Assembly: GCA_051252005.1 (NCBI GenBank)
Contig: JBPOEZ010000003.1
Span: 1 to 64,000 of the forward strand
Reading direction: 5' to 3'
Source: JACOMS01 sp051252005
GTDB taxonomy: Bacteria > Pseudomonadota > Alphaproteobacteria > Caulobacterales > Maricaulaceae
Length of the DNA stretch: 64,000 nucleotides
Position numbers and translations under genes: made by a program. Shown here in pieces: positions 1-9,500 of this stretch. The number at the start of each line of letters is the position of its first letter. Position 1 is the first letter of the stretch. The notes beneath the pieces were generated by a model. It had not been told where the DNA came from. It searched no databases and saw nothing but the letters and a program-made list of their open reading frames with translations.

Positions 1-3000
1 CCATTCGCATCGACCGTCACAACACCGTGAACCGCGCCCTGGCGAGACGTCGACAAAGCACTCGTAAGCCCCGGCATAACGTAAGTCACGGTGCCTGTCC
101 CAAACATCATTTGGTTCGCCAGTGTTGTCGCCGACTGCGCGCCAAAGGCTGAAGAGCCTTCATGAGAGGCATCGGAGTTCCAGCCGACAGCGGTTGCGCG
201 TGTGCCTCTTGCTTTGGACGCATTACCAAGGGCCGTAGACGCGATAGAGTCAGCAACAGAGGCCCGGCCAAAAGCGGTGCTGTCCGCCCCGCTCGCATTC
301 GCGGTTGCGCCAAGCGCCGTAGAGTTTATGCCCGTAGCTTGTGTAGACAAGCCAAAGGCGGTGGAGTTTGTCGCAGACGCTCTTGCACTATCGCCCACGG
401 CGGTACTATTCGCGCCGTCAGCGCGGGCATCAGCGCCTAAGGCTGTTGTATTCGCAGCATTCGCCACAGCGCCGTGGCCCAGAGCCGTCGCATCTGTTGC
501 TGTGGCTTCTGAACGTGTACCAATGGCCACACTGTCCTGTCCGCTGGCGTTTGCGCCTCTGAACTGTATCCCACCGCCGCTATTATACACCGCCCCGCCA
601 ATCGCGACCGCAGAGCGTCCCGTGGCCCGGGCAGAGTGTCCGCCACCTATGAGACGGCCCGTGCCAATCGCTACAGAGCCGTCGCCGCTGGACAGCGTTC
701 GCCCGCCAATCGCAATAGAGTCTACATTGGTCGCGGAGGCCCGCACACCGATGGCTGTTGTATTATCACCAGAAGCGCTTGCAAGAACACCGACAGACAT
801 AGCCGCCGCCCCTGTCGCAGAGGATGTATGACCCACCGCAAGCGTTGACCCGCCCGCCGCATTGGCACTATCGCCGATGGCTACAGACTTAACGCCGGAC
901 GATGTAGAATTCGCCCCAAACGCCAAGCCGCCCGTCCCGCTCGCTGTAGCCCCCGTGCCGCAGATAAGAGAATCCGTTCCGCCTCCTGCTTGGCAAGCGC
1001 CGCCGCCGCCGCTAAACACAGCCGCGTTAAGTTGGCTTAAATTCACCGCGTCCGTACCTTGTGTACCCGCGGCGACATTGGTGATCTGGCGTTCATTACC
1101 AACCCGCCCAACGGATATGGAATTATTGCGATTTGTCTGTGATCGGCTACCAAGCGCCACTGCATCTGCATGTGTGGCTTGAGCGTAAACGCCTAAAGCT
1201 ACGGCGTTACTGGCACTGGACACGGCTTCAAGCCCCACCGCCATACTACTTAACGCGCTCGCGGACGTGCTGTAACCAATAGCGATACTGCCGGACGCAC
1301 TTCCGGCATCAGCGCCTGCTCCTATCGCAACCGCTTGAGTACTAGCGCCTGCATTAGCGCCAACGGAAGTCGAATCTACACCATCGGCATGTGCTTCAGA
1401 GCCTAACGCTGTTCCGTTTGCCAACGCAGCTAATGCATCATAGCCAATTGCTGTACTCCCTGTACCAATTGCACGGGCCTCTGCACCAACAGACGTAGCA
1501 TTGTTAAGGTGAGAGAGTGCATTGTATCCTAAGGAGGTCGTGTCGGTCCCTATAGTTCGAGACCCTGTCCCCAAAGCTATACTGCGACTCCTTTCTGCAC
1601 GGGCACCACGCACTATTAATGTGCCGCTCCCATCATAAACCGCGCTACCAATGGCCACCGCGGAGGTTTCTAATGCTTGGGCGGAATGCGCGCCGTTAAT
1701 GTCACGACCTGTTCCCAACGCAATAGAACCTTCACCGCTGGCTTGAGCGCGGCCGCCTATAGCAATAGAGTCCACCTCGGTGGCTGAGGCACGAAAACCC
1801 AGAGCGGTCGCGCTAGCAGCCGATGCCGTAGATAAAGAACCCATAGCCGTTGTAGCAGACCCCATGGCCACAGAGCTATGCCCGACAGTGAGTGCAGAAC
1901 TGCCAGATGCAGATGCTCCGTCTCCGATAGCAATAGATTGTACATTGGCGGCAGAGGCATTAAAACCAAGCGCCAGCGCCCTTTCTCCAACCGCCGATGC
2001 ATTCACACCGCAAACAACTGAATCCGCGCCCGCGCCTTCGAAGCACGCGCCGCCGCCGCCGCTTATCACAGCGGCATTAAGTTGATTTACATTCACAGCA
2101 TCCGTGCCTTGTGACCCAGCCGCGACATTTGTGATTTGGCGCTCACTCCCGCTTACACCAACGGAAACTGTATTGACGCGGTCAGCGAGGGCAAGTGACC
2201 CCAAGGCCACTGAATTTGAAGCACTTGCCGTCGCACCTGTTCCAATTGCAGCAGAATTAAGCGCGGATGCAGTTGACGTCGTACCGATTGCGATAGAATC
2301 TTGCTGTGTCGCATCAGCGCCGTCAATCGTGTCAGGGCCATGAAGATTAAGTCCCCCACCAATCGCAATTGCTCTTAACCCCGTAGCATTGGCAGCCGTG
2401 TCCCAACTATTTCCGCTACCAATTGCAATAGCGCCTTCTGCGGTAGAGCGGCTACTGACACCTATACCAATTCCGCGGCTACCTAATGCAAAGGAACCCT
2501 GGCCAATACTAATTGCACTCGGCCCTGATGCTTCCGCTGACCACCCCAAAGCTGTCGAGTATATCGCCGCTTCCGCGCCTGCCCCAATAGCTGTTGCTCC
2601 ACCACCACTAGCGTTCGCGCCTCGCCCGACAGCCGTGGATAGATTACTGTCGGCAACCGCATTCGCACCTAATGCCGTAGCATCCTGATGCAACGCCCTC
2701 GCGCCTACCCCAACCGCCGTCGCGCGCAAGCCAGTCGCATCAGCCGTGGTCCCAATCGCCGTAGAGTCAATTGCGGTCGCTTCCGCAAAAGCCCCAAACG
2801 CAGAGGCATCTTCGCCAAGCGCTGTTGCGTCATATCCAACAGCCGTAGACCGCAAACCCGAGGCTACGGATCCGACGCCGCATTGCACCGATTGATTTCC
2901 TGTCCCGTTCATACACGCCGCGCCCGCATTGGGGGCCTCATAGACCACGCCGCCATTTTTCGGAGATATAGATATGGGCTCAGGCGTTGCTTCAGTCTTA

Positions 3001-3248
3001 CCCTCCGCAGTGATCGGGGCGGCGATAACATCGGTCATAGTAACAGTAATATTACCCGCTTTCAGAGCCGTAATCTCGCGCTGCATATCCATGATGATCT
3101 GGCGCATTTGAGCGAGTTCAGCACTTGTCTCCGCGTCCGCCGCATAGGCCGCTGGCGCGCTAAGCACTCCAACGGACAAAGCCGCACTTAGCGACAATAC
3201 TGCCGCTCGGTTGATCAGAGTAGATTTGAATGATGGTGTCTTAGGCAC
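1..3248 (-). CDS. Trimeric autotransporter adhesin, YadA-type head (partial, C-terminus beyond left edge)
   Basis: An open frame of 1082 codons runs off the left edge without a stop. I chose the GTG at 3248 because GAGGAG lies six bases upstream and an in-frame TAA lies five codons before it. The N-terminus is a signal peptide ending in AYA-AD (about residue 36), followed by a short coiled-coil-like stretch and a Pro/Thr linker. The rest is YadA head repeats of the form S-x-A-I-G-x-x-A-x-A-x-G. They fall into three modules, each opening with a Cys-x(about 11)-Cys-G motif; the first two close with a stalk-like RQITNVAAG...DAVN..QLNAAV segment (near 2067-2157 and 1009-1101). Such proteins form homotrimeric surface fibres for adhesion or biofilm. 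The membrane anchor and most of the stalk lie outside the window. The family call is firm; the ligand is unknown. Confidence 0.93.
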   Translation of the reverse strand, partial: MPKTPSFKSTLINRAAVLSLSAALSVGVLSAPAAYAADAETSAELAQMRQIIMDMQREITALKAGNITVTMTDVIAAPITAEGKTEATPEPISISPKNGGVVYEAPNAGAACMNGTGNQSVQCGVGSVASGLRSTAVGYDATALGEDASAFGAFAEATAIDSTAIGTTADATGLRATAVGVGARALHQDATALGANAVADSNLSTAVGRGANASGGGATAIGAGAEAAIYSTALGWSAEASGPSAISIGQGSFALGSRGIGIGVSSRSTAEGAIAIGSGNSWDTAANATGLRAIAIGGGLNLHGPDTIDGADATQQDSIAIGTTSTASALNSAAIGTGATASASNSVALGSLALADRVNTVSVGVSGSERQITNVAAGSQGTDAVNVNQLNAAVISGGGGACFEGAGADSVVCGVNASAVGERALALGFNASAANVQSIAIGDGASASGSSALTVGHSSVAMGSATTAMGSLSTASAASATALGFRASATEVDSIAIGGRAQASGEGSIALGTGRDINGAHSAQALETSAVAIGSAVYDGSGTLIVRGARAERSRSIALGTGSRTIGTDTTSLGYNALSHLNNATSVGAEARAIGTGSTAIGYDALAALANGTALGSEAHADGVDSTSVGANAGASTQAVAIGAGADAGSASGSIAIGYSTSASALSSMAVGLEAVSSASNAVALGVYAQATHADAVALGSRSQTNRNNSISVGRVGNERQITNVAAGTQGTDAVNLSQLNAAVFSGGGGACQAGGGTDSLICGTGATASGTGGLAFGANSTSSGVKSVAIGDSANAAGGSTLAVGHTSSATGAAAMSVGVLASASGDNTTAIGVRASATNVDSIAIGGRTLSSGDGSVAIGTGRLIGGGHSARATGRSAVAIGGAVYNSGGGIQFRGANASGQDSVAIGTRSEATATDATALGHGAVANAANTTALGADARADGANSTAVGDSARASATNSTAFGLSTQATGINSTALGATANASGADSTAFGRASVADSIASTALGNASKARGTRATAVGWNSDASHEGSSAFGAQSATTLANQMMFGTGTVTYVMPGLTSALSTSRQGAVHGVVTVDAN

Positions 3249-3449
3249 AGCGCGCTCCTCGCTTTAGTAAATGAATTCTTACCAAAAAAGTCTAGCGCCT
3301 AAGCGGCCTAAGTAACAACCTAAAAGCTAGTTGAAGTTTCAACATTAGCCGCATCAAATGCGGAAAGCCCGTCCAATTTTATTCGGAAACGGGCACGTCA
3401 AAATCGCATAAATTATACACAAGGTCTCCTGCAACACGGACGATCACGG

Positions 3450-3493
3450 CAGTGACAGGCACTGAAATGGGGATGTTTCAACACCTGTCACTG
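3450..3493. repeat. Inverted repeat with 10-base arms upstream of the adhesin
   Basis: CAGTGACAGG at 3450-3459 is repeated as its exact reverse complement CCTGTCACTG at 3484-3493, with a 24-base spacer. It lies about 200 bases upstream of the adhesin start. It could be a pair of operator half-sites or a transcript stem; the function is not known. Confidence 0.55.
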
Positions 3494-3653
3494 TCGCTAA
3501 TGCTTGAGCAGGCTGAATTTCAGCGGCTCGGCATTCAAAGAAAACACTCATTGTAAGACCAAAGCTGCGCTGTCTATCTCAAGCAACCAACAGCCCATCC
3601 AAAGGACGGTGTTTCTTAACAATATGCGGGAAGCCATACATTCAGAAGCGGCG

Positions 3654-3681
3654 GCGTTCTGCGACGTTTGCCGCAGAACGC
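3654..3681. repeat. Perfect hairpin with 10-base arms
   Basis: GCGTTCTGCG (3654-3663) and CGCAGAACGC (3672-3681) are exact reverse complements around an 8-base loop. There is no T-run on either side, so it is not a typical intrinsic terminator. It sits alone between two divergent genes, where no transcript would be expected to end. Confidence 0.6.
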
Positions 3682-3978
3682 ACCTTTGCAACTGAGTTGC
3701 CTAGGCGGCTCGCCTCTGCGCCCCGAGATATTCAGCACCCGGCTGACATTACATTCAACTCTCGGATGAACGCGCTGGGCTCAATCAGCGCGGCCATCCT
3801 TGAGTACCTCTGCGCTAAGCGACGGGAAAACCACTTCAGAGGAAGGACGCGCGGGCTGTTAGGCCTTGCATCCTTTGAATAAATTATAGATAAACTGAGC
3901 CGCGCTAAAGCAGAATACACCATATGGGGTATGGGGGCTTTTTTTCTGAAATTAGTGCGAGGGTGGACGGGAGACCAC

Positions 3979-5721
3979 ATGAAAAACGACGGCGACTGTC
4001 ATACCGACAATGACCTGATTAGCCTTGCCTACGCCATGGCCGTAGAACCGCAAAAGCTCGAACAAATGATGGGGCTTCTTGATGCTCGGTTTGAGCATCA
4101 CCTTGACAAAGACAACATGGAACCGACGGCAACCGATCAAGGCCATGACCTTGCTGATCATTTCGAGCGCGCCATGAGTTTGCTGGATCGCCATAGTCCT
4201 AAAAACTCGCAAACGGTGACGTCAAAAGAACTTATGGACTTTGACTATCGGCCTAACGCAACGATATCCAAGGATGGCACGTTTCAATATACAAACCAAT
4301 CTGCGCAGAAGAGCCTTAATTGGGAAAGCGGACAACGCATAAAGGATGCGTATTTTGACGTGGGCGAGTTTTCCCGCTTTATGGAGGGCCTCAAAAAATT
4401 AGAGACCTCACCTCACGGGCAATTTATCGGTTTATATACTGTCCTGAGCCAAGCAGGCGACAATGAAGATATTATGCAGATCGCTCTCTCTGGTTCTCTT
4501 GATGATCAAGGCAATACTGTGGGGCGCTTATCTACGCTGCACATCAAGGTTACGCCTGAGATTGCGCAGGAGTTTCAAGACGCTCTTAACCTCACACCCA
4601 CAGAATTTGCTATCACCCATGCTATCATATCTGGGCAAAGTCTTGCAGATATTGCCAAAACCAGACAGAGGTCCCTTGCTACTGTTCGCACGCAACTCAA
4701 GGGACTTTTGTCAAAATTGAATTTGCACTCGCAAGTCGAACTGGCCTGCTTCTATTCAGGTTTCGCACAGTTCAGCACGCAGCAAAGCCAGAAAAAAAAC
4801 CTCTTAACACTGGAAGCAAACGATGAACGGGAAACCTTTCTATTCCCGCGCCCAGACGGACGGCAGATAAGCTATGATATCGTTGGCCCCGCCGATGGTA
4901 GGCCCGTTATTTATTTTCATCCGTTAGGGGGCGGCACGTCTCTCACAAAATCGGTGTTAAACGAAATCAAACTCCGTAACATAAAACTCATCATGCCGTG
5001 GCGCCCACACTTTAGCGACTCAACGCCCGTAAAGCCTTTTGCAAAAGGATTGACTTTATTTGCTGAGGACATTCTCGCCTTGATGGATGAACTCAACATA
5101 TCAAATTGCACATTTCTCGCTTGTGTTTCCGGGGCAATCTGGGCCTATGTCGCGGCGGCCCACTGCGCAAACAGAGTGTCTCACATAACGACGGTCGCCG
5201 GCGCCGTGCCCTTATCTGGGGCGCACATGAAAATGATCGATATGCGGCAACGCAGCGGACTGCAAATTGCTCGGCATGCCCCCAGCCTTCTACCTTTCGC
5301 TATGCGGGCCGCCGTAGCGAAAATAGATGCAGGCTATGATCAAGAGTTTATGCAAGAGCATTACAAGAACGCACCACTAGACCTCGCTTTCACTAAATTG
5401 GATGAGATAAAAAAACTGAACCGCGTGGCGCATGCTCATATAACGAAACACGGACATATGTCGCTCGTTCAAGAAGTAAACCTCATGGGGCAAAAGTGGG
5501 ATCACTTAATGCAACAAGTGACCTGCCCTGTTACTATTCTTCAGGGAGAACAAGATCCGTCTTTCCCGCCCGCCGCAGTCGAAGCGGCTATTCGCAACCG
5601 AGGCAATTTTACATTGGAGGTTGTCGAGGGCGCTGCGCAGCTTCTGCTCTTTCAAAATCCCAAACGCGTTTTTGAGACAGTCGAACAAAATATCACAAGC
5701 ATGTCAGCGGCTGCGGAATAA
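3979..5721 (+). CDS. LuxR-type HTH regulator fused to a degenerate alpha/beta hydrolase domain
   Basis: The 580-residue protein starts at the ATG preceded by GGGAG; an upstream in-frame ATG at 3931 has no ribosome binding site. Residues 1-200 form an N-terminal region of uncertain fold, possibly PAS-like. Residues about 203-262 are a LuxR-type helix-turn-helix (LTPTEFAI...SLADIAK...ATVRTQLKGLLSKL). Residues about 290-575 are an alpha/beta hydrolase domain. The nucleophile elbow reads C-V-S-G-A around S384 instead of G-x-S-x-G. The expected catalytic His is a Gln (Q554, in GAAQLLLF), while the acid-loop Asp (GEQDP) remains. I infer that the hydrolase fold senses a ligand rather than catalysing. 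It is probably a cytoplasmic transcription factor with unknown targets. Confidence 0.85.
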   Translation: MKNDGDCHTDNDLISLAYAMAVEPQKLEQMMGLLDARFEHHLDKDNMEPTATDQGHDLADHFERAMSLLDRHSPKNSQTVTSKELMDFDYRPNATISKDGTFQYTNQSAQKSLNWESGQRIKDAYFDVGEFSRFMEGLKKLETSPHGQFIGLYTVLSQAGDNEDIMQIALSGSLDDQGNTVGRLSTLHIKVTPEIAQEFQDALNLTPTEFAITHAIISGQSLADIAKTRQRSLATVRTQLKGLLSKLNLHSQVELACFYSGFAQFSTQQSQKKNLLTLEANDERETFLFPRPDGRQISYDIVGPADGRPVIYFHPLGGGTSLTKSVLNEIKLRNIKLIMPWRPHFSDSTPVKPFAKGLTLFAEDILALMDELNISNCTFLACVSGAIWAYVAAAHCANRVSHITTVAGAVPLSGAHMKMIDMRQRSGLQIARHAPSLLPFAMRAAVAKIDAGYDQEFMQEHYKNAPLDLAFTKLDEIKKLNRVAHAHITKHGHMSLVQEVNLMGQKWDHLMQQVTCPVTILQGEQDPSFPPAAVEAAIRNRGNFTLEVVEGAAQLLLFQNPKRVFETVEQNITSMSAAAE

Positions 5722-5733
5722 ACATCTCCGTAT

Positions 5734-6495
5734 TCAAATATCGGAAAAATTACCACCCCGTCCTTTGCCGCTAGCGAAACGCGTTGCGCCTATCGCGGCC
5801 CCAGCTTTGAGGGATTTTTCACCTAAACGAATTTCATTTTTCAAGGCCTCGGGCAACGGCATGTTCCACTGCTCTAAAGCGCTAGCACGGTCATTTCGCA
5901 GACAGTCCTGCGGAAAGCTAGCAAGCTTCTGGGCCAGCTCACGCGCCGCATTTAAAGCCTGACCGTCCGAGACAACACGGTTGACAAGGCCGAAGGATAG
6001 CGCTTCGCCCGCTCCAACAGGCCTTCCAGTTAAAATCATATCAATCGCGCGGGATTGCCCGATCAGGCGCGGCAAGCGCACCGTCCCGCCGTCAATTAGA
6101 GGGACGCCCCAGCGGCGGCAAAACACTCCGAATACACTGCTTTGCGCCGCAACTCTAAGGTCGCACATAATGGCAAGCTCGAGCCCGCCCGCCACGGCAT
6201 GGCCTTCAACGGCGGCAATGGACGGTTTCGTCAAGGTCAGCCAGCTTGGCCCCATAGGCGCTTCGCGTTCAAAGTTCCCGCCCGCTGCGACTGCTTTCAA
6301 ATCCGCCCCAGCACAAAAATTACCATCCGCGCCAGTGAGGATGTGCACGGCGACATTGTCATCCGCTTCGCCTGCCAGAAATGCCGCCTTAAGCGCCGCC
6401 GCTGTTTCAGGATCGACGGCATTGCGGGCATCAGGGCGGTTAATGGTGATTATGTTTGCCGCTCCTTGGCGGGTGATAAGGATAGTATCGGGCAT
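5734..6495 (-). CDS. Enoyl-CoA hydratase/isomerase family (crotonase) protein
   Basis: A 253-residue crotonase, the usual length for the family. The oxyanion-hole segments are visible: CAGADLKAV (about residues 61-69) and HAVAGGLELAIMCD. The next active-site region reads FCRRWGVPLIDGGTVRLPRLIG; the position that is Glu in classical hydratases is not a clear match, so the reaction (hydration, isomerisation or thioester hydrolysis) is open. It lies 50 bases downstream of mfd on the same strand and may be co-transcribed, though no functional link to repair is evident. Confidence 0.88.
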   Translation of the reverse strand: MPDTILITRQGAANIITINRPDARNAVDPETAAALKAAFLAGEADDNVAVHILTGADGNFCAGADLKAVAAGGNFEREAPMGPSWLTLTKPSIAAVEGHAVAGGLELAIMCDLRVAAQSSVFGVFCRRWGVPLIDGGTVRLPRLIGQSRAIDMILTGRPVGAGEALSFGLVNRVVSDGQALNAARELAQKLASFPQDCLRNDRASALEQWNMPLPEALKNEIRLGEKSLKAGAAIGATRFASGKGRGGNFSDI

Positions 6496-6545
6496 TTAAC
6501 TTGCCTAACAAACCCCAAAAGAAATGTGAAACAAAACTAAAAGTA

Positions 6546-9500
6546 TTAAGCGATCAAAGCCCGAAGTGCTTTCACAGTTCCCTTAATCCTAGGCTCTGGA
6601 TCTTGATAGTTACCCATGACTAAGATCGTTTGATCAGGACGGAGACGCCAGCCACTATTGGTGGTGATGGCGTTCATAATCACTGATGGGTCTTTGATGT
6701 CTTGGTGGCGCATGGTCATGACAATGCCTTTAGGGCCAGCATCGATTTTCTCCACGGACGCCTTACGGCACAGACGCTTGATTTGCATGACTTGCAAGAG
6801 TGATTTGACCTCTGTCGGCAATGGCCCGAAACGGTCGATGAGTTCAGCCGCGAGCGCATCGCCAGACTCGTCATCTTCAATGTCTGCAATCCTGCGATAG
6901 GTTGCAAGACGCAAGTTCAAATCTTCCACATAGGTTTCAGGGATCAAGATCGCCACGCCCACATTCACGTTCGGCGACCAGCTTTGATCAGCGACGCTAT
7001 CATCATCTTTGAGCTCCGCTACGGCCTCTTCGAGCATGTGCTGATAAAGCTCTACGCCGACATCTTTAATATTGCCGGACTGTTCCTCGCCAAGCGGATT
7101 ACCGCCGCCGCGCATATCCAGGTCATGACTAGCCAGAGAGAAACCCGCGCCGAGCGTATCAAGAGTTTGCAAGACCTTGAGCCGCTGCAGCGCGCTCTTA
7201 GTCACGACCTGTTCACCCGGCATGGTCAGATACGCATACGCACGAATTTTAGAGCGCCCTACCCGTCCGCGCATTTGGTAGAGCTGCGCCAAACCGAAAC
7301 GATCCGCGCGGTAGACAATCATGGTATTCGCGGACGGAATATCGATGCCGCTTTCAATGATGGAAGTTGAGAGGAGCACATCATATTCGCCGTCATAAAA
7401 CGCGGTCATTATGTCTTCGAGCGCGCTGCCCGCCATTTGCCCGTGAGCGATGACGTATTTCACCTCTGGCACATGTTCACGCATGAAATCTTCGAGACGG
7501 CGCAGGTCAGCAATTCGCGGCGCGACAAAGAATGTCTGCCCGCCTCTATACCGTTCGCGTAGGATCGCTTTGCGTAGCGTGATTTGGTCAAACGGAGAAA
7601 CGTAAGTCCTCACCGCGAGGCGGTCGACGGGCGGCGTCGCAATCAACGATAAATCCCGAATACCCGACAGCGCCATTTGCAACGTACGGGGAATAGGCGT
7701 CGCCGTAAGCGTGAGCACGTGAACATCGGCGCGCAGGGCTTTGAGGCGCTCTTTATGTTGCACGCCGAAGCGCTGTTCCTCGTCAATTACTAAGAGGCCT
7801 AGATCGGCGAACTTGATCGTTTTGGCGAGAAGCGCGTGTGTGCCAATGACAATCTCGCACGTGCCTTTTGTGATTTCCTCTCGCGTAAGCTTCGCATCCT
7901 TGGGAGAGACAAGCCGTGAGAGCTGCCGTACTTTGACGGGCCAGCCTTTAAACCTTTCGGAGAAGGTTTTAAAATGCTGACGGCAGAGAATGGTCGTCGG
8001 CGCCACGATAGCCACTTGCTTGCCGCTCATGGCCATCAAGAACGCAGCGCGCAGAGCCACCTCGGTTTTACCAAAGCCGACATCGCCGCAAATAAGGCGG
8101 TCCATCGGGCGGCCGCTTTGTAGATCACCAAACACGTCCTCGATGGCCGAGAGCTGATCGTCAGTTTCCACATAAGGGAAACGCGCGCAAAATTCATCAT
8201 ACATGCCATCCGGCGCAGGGACAGGATCGGCAGTTCTCAGGGCGCGCTTCGCTGCGATTTTGATAAGCTCGCCCGCCATATCGCGCAGACGTTTTTTGGC
8301 TTTAGCCTTACGGGACTGCCACGCCGCGCCGCCAAGCTTATCGAGGACCGCATTGTCCCCGCCCGCACCGTAACGGGAAAGCAGTTCAATGTTTTCAACG
8401 GGCAGATAAAGCCGCGCGCCGCCGAAATATTCCAGCTCCAAACAGTCATGAGGCGCATTCCCCACATCCAATGTCTTGAGGCCTACATAACGCCCAAGCC
8501 CGTGGTCGATATGGATAATTAAATCACCGGGTTGCAGCGCTGCAGCCTCGGTAATGAAGTTCTGTGCTTTACGCTTTCGGCCTCGATTGACCAAGCGGTC
8601 GCCGAGCATGTCTTGCTCTGAGAGAATAGCGAGGTCGCCCAGTGTAAACCCGTGTTCAATGGGCAGAATAACCCGCCGCGCCGTACCGGGTTTAACCGTT
8701 ATGGCGTCTGGCCCGCGCCGCTCTAGGCTGGCGACCAAATCATGATCTTCAAGAACATGGCCAAGCCGCTCCGCAGAACCCTCTGTCCACGCGGCTATTA
8801 AAACCCGTTTTTTGGAGGCTTTAAGGTCTTTAATATGGTCGATCACAGCAGCGAAAACATTCACCCCTTCGCTGCGACGTTCATTGGAAAAACTTCGCGC
8901 TGGGCGAGCGCCAAAGTCTACGAGATTTTCCACATCGGGTACAAGCGGGGCGTGCTGTCTCACCGTGGAGACGGCCAATCTTTGTCCCCATTCATTGTCC
9001 GGTATATAAAGCCTATCCATAGGCAGCGGGCGGAACACGCCCGCCGATTTGGACGGATCGCCAGAACCGCTATCGCGGGAGCTGGCATGCTCAGCACGGG
9101 AGTCGTAGAAATCTTTGATTAAGTCGCTTCGCTCGTTTTTGGCTTCATTTAAAAGCCCGTCTAGCGCCACGAGACAGTCCGGCCCCGCATAATCAAACAC
9201 GGTTTCGAGCGCGCCGTAGAAGAGCGGCATATAATGCTCCACCCCTTGCGGACGGATGCCTTCAATCACGGAGGCATAAATAGGATCTTTGCTAATCCCC
9301 CCGCCGAACGCCGCGATGTAGTTACGGCGGAACTCAGAGATCGTGTCCTCATTCATCAAAACTTCTGATACGGGCGCGAACTGGATGCTTTCCAGCTTCC
9401 GTGTTGTACGCTGGGTTTCCACGTCGAAAACACGGATAGATTCGAGCTCATCACCGAAGAAGTCCAATCTGATTGGATCATCCAGTTCCGGCGGAAATAC

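Larger units (their letters stand above)
3249..3978. other. Gene-free stretch with two inverted repeats
   Basis: This 730-base divergent intergenic region lies between the adhesin and the LuxR-type gene. Short frames here have no ribosome binding sites and no recognisable protein sequence. It holds the two inverted repeats listed separately and must carry the promoters of both flanking genes, although no clear -35/-10 pair could be assigned. Confidence 0.5.

Noticed and set aside
202..831. Plus-strand open frame of 209 codons, Ala/Pro-rich
   Set aside because: It is the antisense of the adhesin head repeats; the minus frame has the signal peptide, start and repeat motifs.
1780..3191. Further plus-strand frames across the adhesin
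   Set aside because: Antisense shadows of repetitive coding sequence with no ribosome binding sites.
3504..3882. Two small plus-strand frames in the intergenic region
   Set aside because: No ribosome binding site, no protein-like features, and one spans a perfect hairpin.
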